Source: CBDUXT01 sp965371245 (GTDB lineage Bacteria; Planctomycetota; Phycisphaerae; UBA1845). From it: a stretch of DNA of 41,461 bases. Shown here piece after piece: positions 40,746 to 41,461 of the stretch (its first letter is position 1; the number at the start of each line of letters is the position of its first letter). The DNA lies in the NCBI GenBank assembly GCA_965371245.1, contig CBDUXT010000052.1:1-41461 (forward strand). Reading direction: 5' to 3'. The translations under genes were made by a program, and so were the position numbers. The notes below the pieces were generated by a model. It made no database searches. It was not told where the DNA came from and saw only the letters and a program-made list of their open reading frames with translations.

Positions 40746-41312
40746 ATGCGAGGGTTTGGGTTCACGCTTGTGTTGTTGCCGGCCTGCGTCGGTGTGATGG
40801 GCTGCACGGCCACGTCGGCGCCGGATGGCACCCGTGGCAATGGGACCGGCGACAATGGGGGCGGCCTCACGGCGCTCGATCCCATCAACTTTGTCGCGGA
40901 CCTGCCGCGCGGCGACGATCCGGCCACGTTCTCCATCGGCGGCGGCGCGGTGCGCTTCGCCGGCGGTACGGCCGGGACGCTCGGGATTCTACCCTTGTAC
41001 GCCCTTGGCGATGCCTTCGCGTGGGATCTGGCGGCCGGTGGAACCTCGACCGTGACCTTCACGAACCTCGACGTTCGGATGGTCCGCCTGTACTTCGCCC
41101 ACATCGGTGCCACCGGCGTGACGCTGTTGGCCGTGGGGACCGACGGTTCCGTGTTGGGCTCGGTTCAGTCGGTCGCGGCTGCAATCCAGGGCGACCCCGC
41201 CGCCACCGTTTCCATCGACGCAGGCGACGCGACCATCGCCGGTCTGGAGATCGAGGTGCCCGTGGGCGCGGTCGTGGCGATTGACGCGTTGGCGCTGACA
41301 ATTGCGCCGTAG
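40746..41312 (+). CDS. Putative lipoprotein of unknown function
   Basis: A 188-residue exported protein. The signal MRGFGFTLVLLPACVGVMGC ends in a plausible lipobox (VMGC, C20), then a Gly/Asn/Asp-rich linker (TRGNGTGDNGGG) tethers a beta-rich domain of about 145 residues (FSIGGGAVRFAGGTAG, STVTFTNLDVRMVRLYFAH, VTLLAVGTDGSVLGS). No catalytic motif is visible. AAAGGA lies about eight bases before the ATG. The family F element sits directly upstream, so the promoter lies within or beyond it. Confidence 0.75.
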   Translation: MRGFGFTLVLLPACVGVMGCTATSAPDGTRGNGTGDNGGGLTALDPINFVADLPRGDDPATFSIGGGAVRFAGGTAGTLGILPLYALGDAFAWDLAAGGTSTVTFTNLDVRMVRLYFAHIGATGVTLLAVGTDGSVLGSVQSVAAAIQGDPAATVSIDAGDATIAGLEIEVPVGAVVAIDALALTIAP

Positions 41313-41342
41313 CAACAACCGACCATGCGTAGGCCGTCCGCC

Positions 41343-41461
41343 ACGGGTGCATGACCGAATCGGCGGGTAGGTTTCAGAGCACGGGGCGCGAGCCCTGTGG
41401 CCGGTCTGGTATCGTAGAAGCCCCGTGCTTGTTCGCATCGTGTCCGTGGGCTTGCGCCCAC
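41343..41461. repeat. Family D repeat, inverted copy, cut by window end
   Basis: Reverse complement of 5537-5658: ATGACCGAATCGGCGGG, then the hairpin around GGGGCGCGAGCCCTGTG, TATCGTAGAAG, GTTCGCATCGTGTCCGTGGG. The last hairpin is truncated at the window edge. Confidence 0.85.

Overview
The window looks like chromosomal DNA from a high-GC bacterium, most likely a member of the Planctomycetota (Phycisphaerae-like). The assignment is inferred from gene content: a C-terminal IPTVSAWG-type sorting signal (IPTL-CTERM class), calcium-binding dockerin/TSP3-like secreted proteins, a glycosyltransferase fused to a LolD-like ATPase next to a giant FtsX permease, a PQQ-propeller lipoprotein, and many intergenic hairpin repeats. 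No rRNA, tRNA, CRISPR array or phage module was seen.

Layout. 0.1-7 kb: lysA (-), rnhA (+), a secreted lamin-tail/dockerin protein (-), an alkaline phosphatase plus RidA pair (+), and a redoxin gene (-) whose frame is interrupted by one TGA at a UxxC position followed by a SECIS-like hairpin. This is a probable selenoprotein with its own intrinsic terminator. 7-16 kb: an unknown gene, a repeat-rich gap, a glycosyltransferase-ABC fusion and its permease, an exported amidohydrolase and a small exported protein. 16-21 kb: a Wzz/BY-kinase-like chain-length protein, the crcB-DUF190 fluoride pair, a coiled-coil protein and an EboB-like TatD hydrolase. 21-24 kb: a two-gene restriction-modification system. 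24-30 kb: three large exported proteins on the minus strand (choice-of-anchor-B protein with a sorting signal, PQQ-propeller lipoprotein, M61 peptidase). 30-32.8 kb: a zinc-ribbon protein, then a coupled pair that looks like a split borosin RiPP system (precursor with a recognition-like helical domain, and a tetrapyrrole-methylase-fold alpha-N-methyltransferase), then folE. 33-41.4 kb: a pentapeptide-repeat K+ channel fusion, a small membrane protein, an orphan topoisomerase VI subunit A, a Rad50/YhaN-like ATPase with two membrane helices behind a 65-residue gene, a cupredoxin lipoprotein and a final lipoprotein.

The two most notable systems are the candidate split borosin pair (30539-32030) and the candidate UxxC selenoprotein (5743-6669). 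A third theme is the repeat load. At least five families of short inverted-repeat elements fill the gaps between genes. Two unrelated families end exactly on the TAG stop codons of four genes, and one element abuts or interrupts the start of the amidohydrolase gene.
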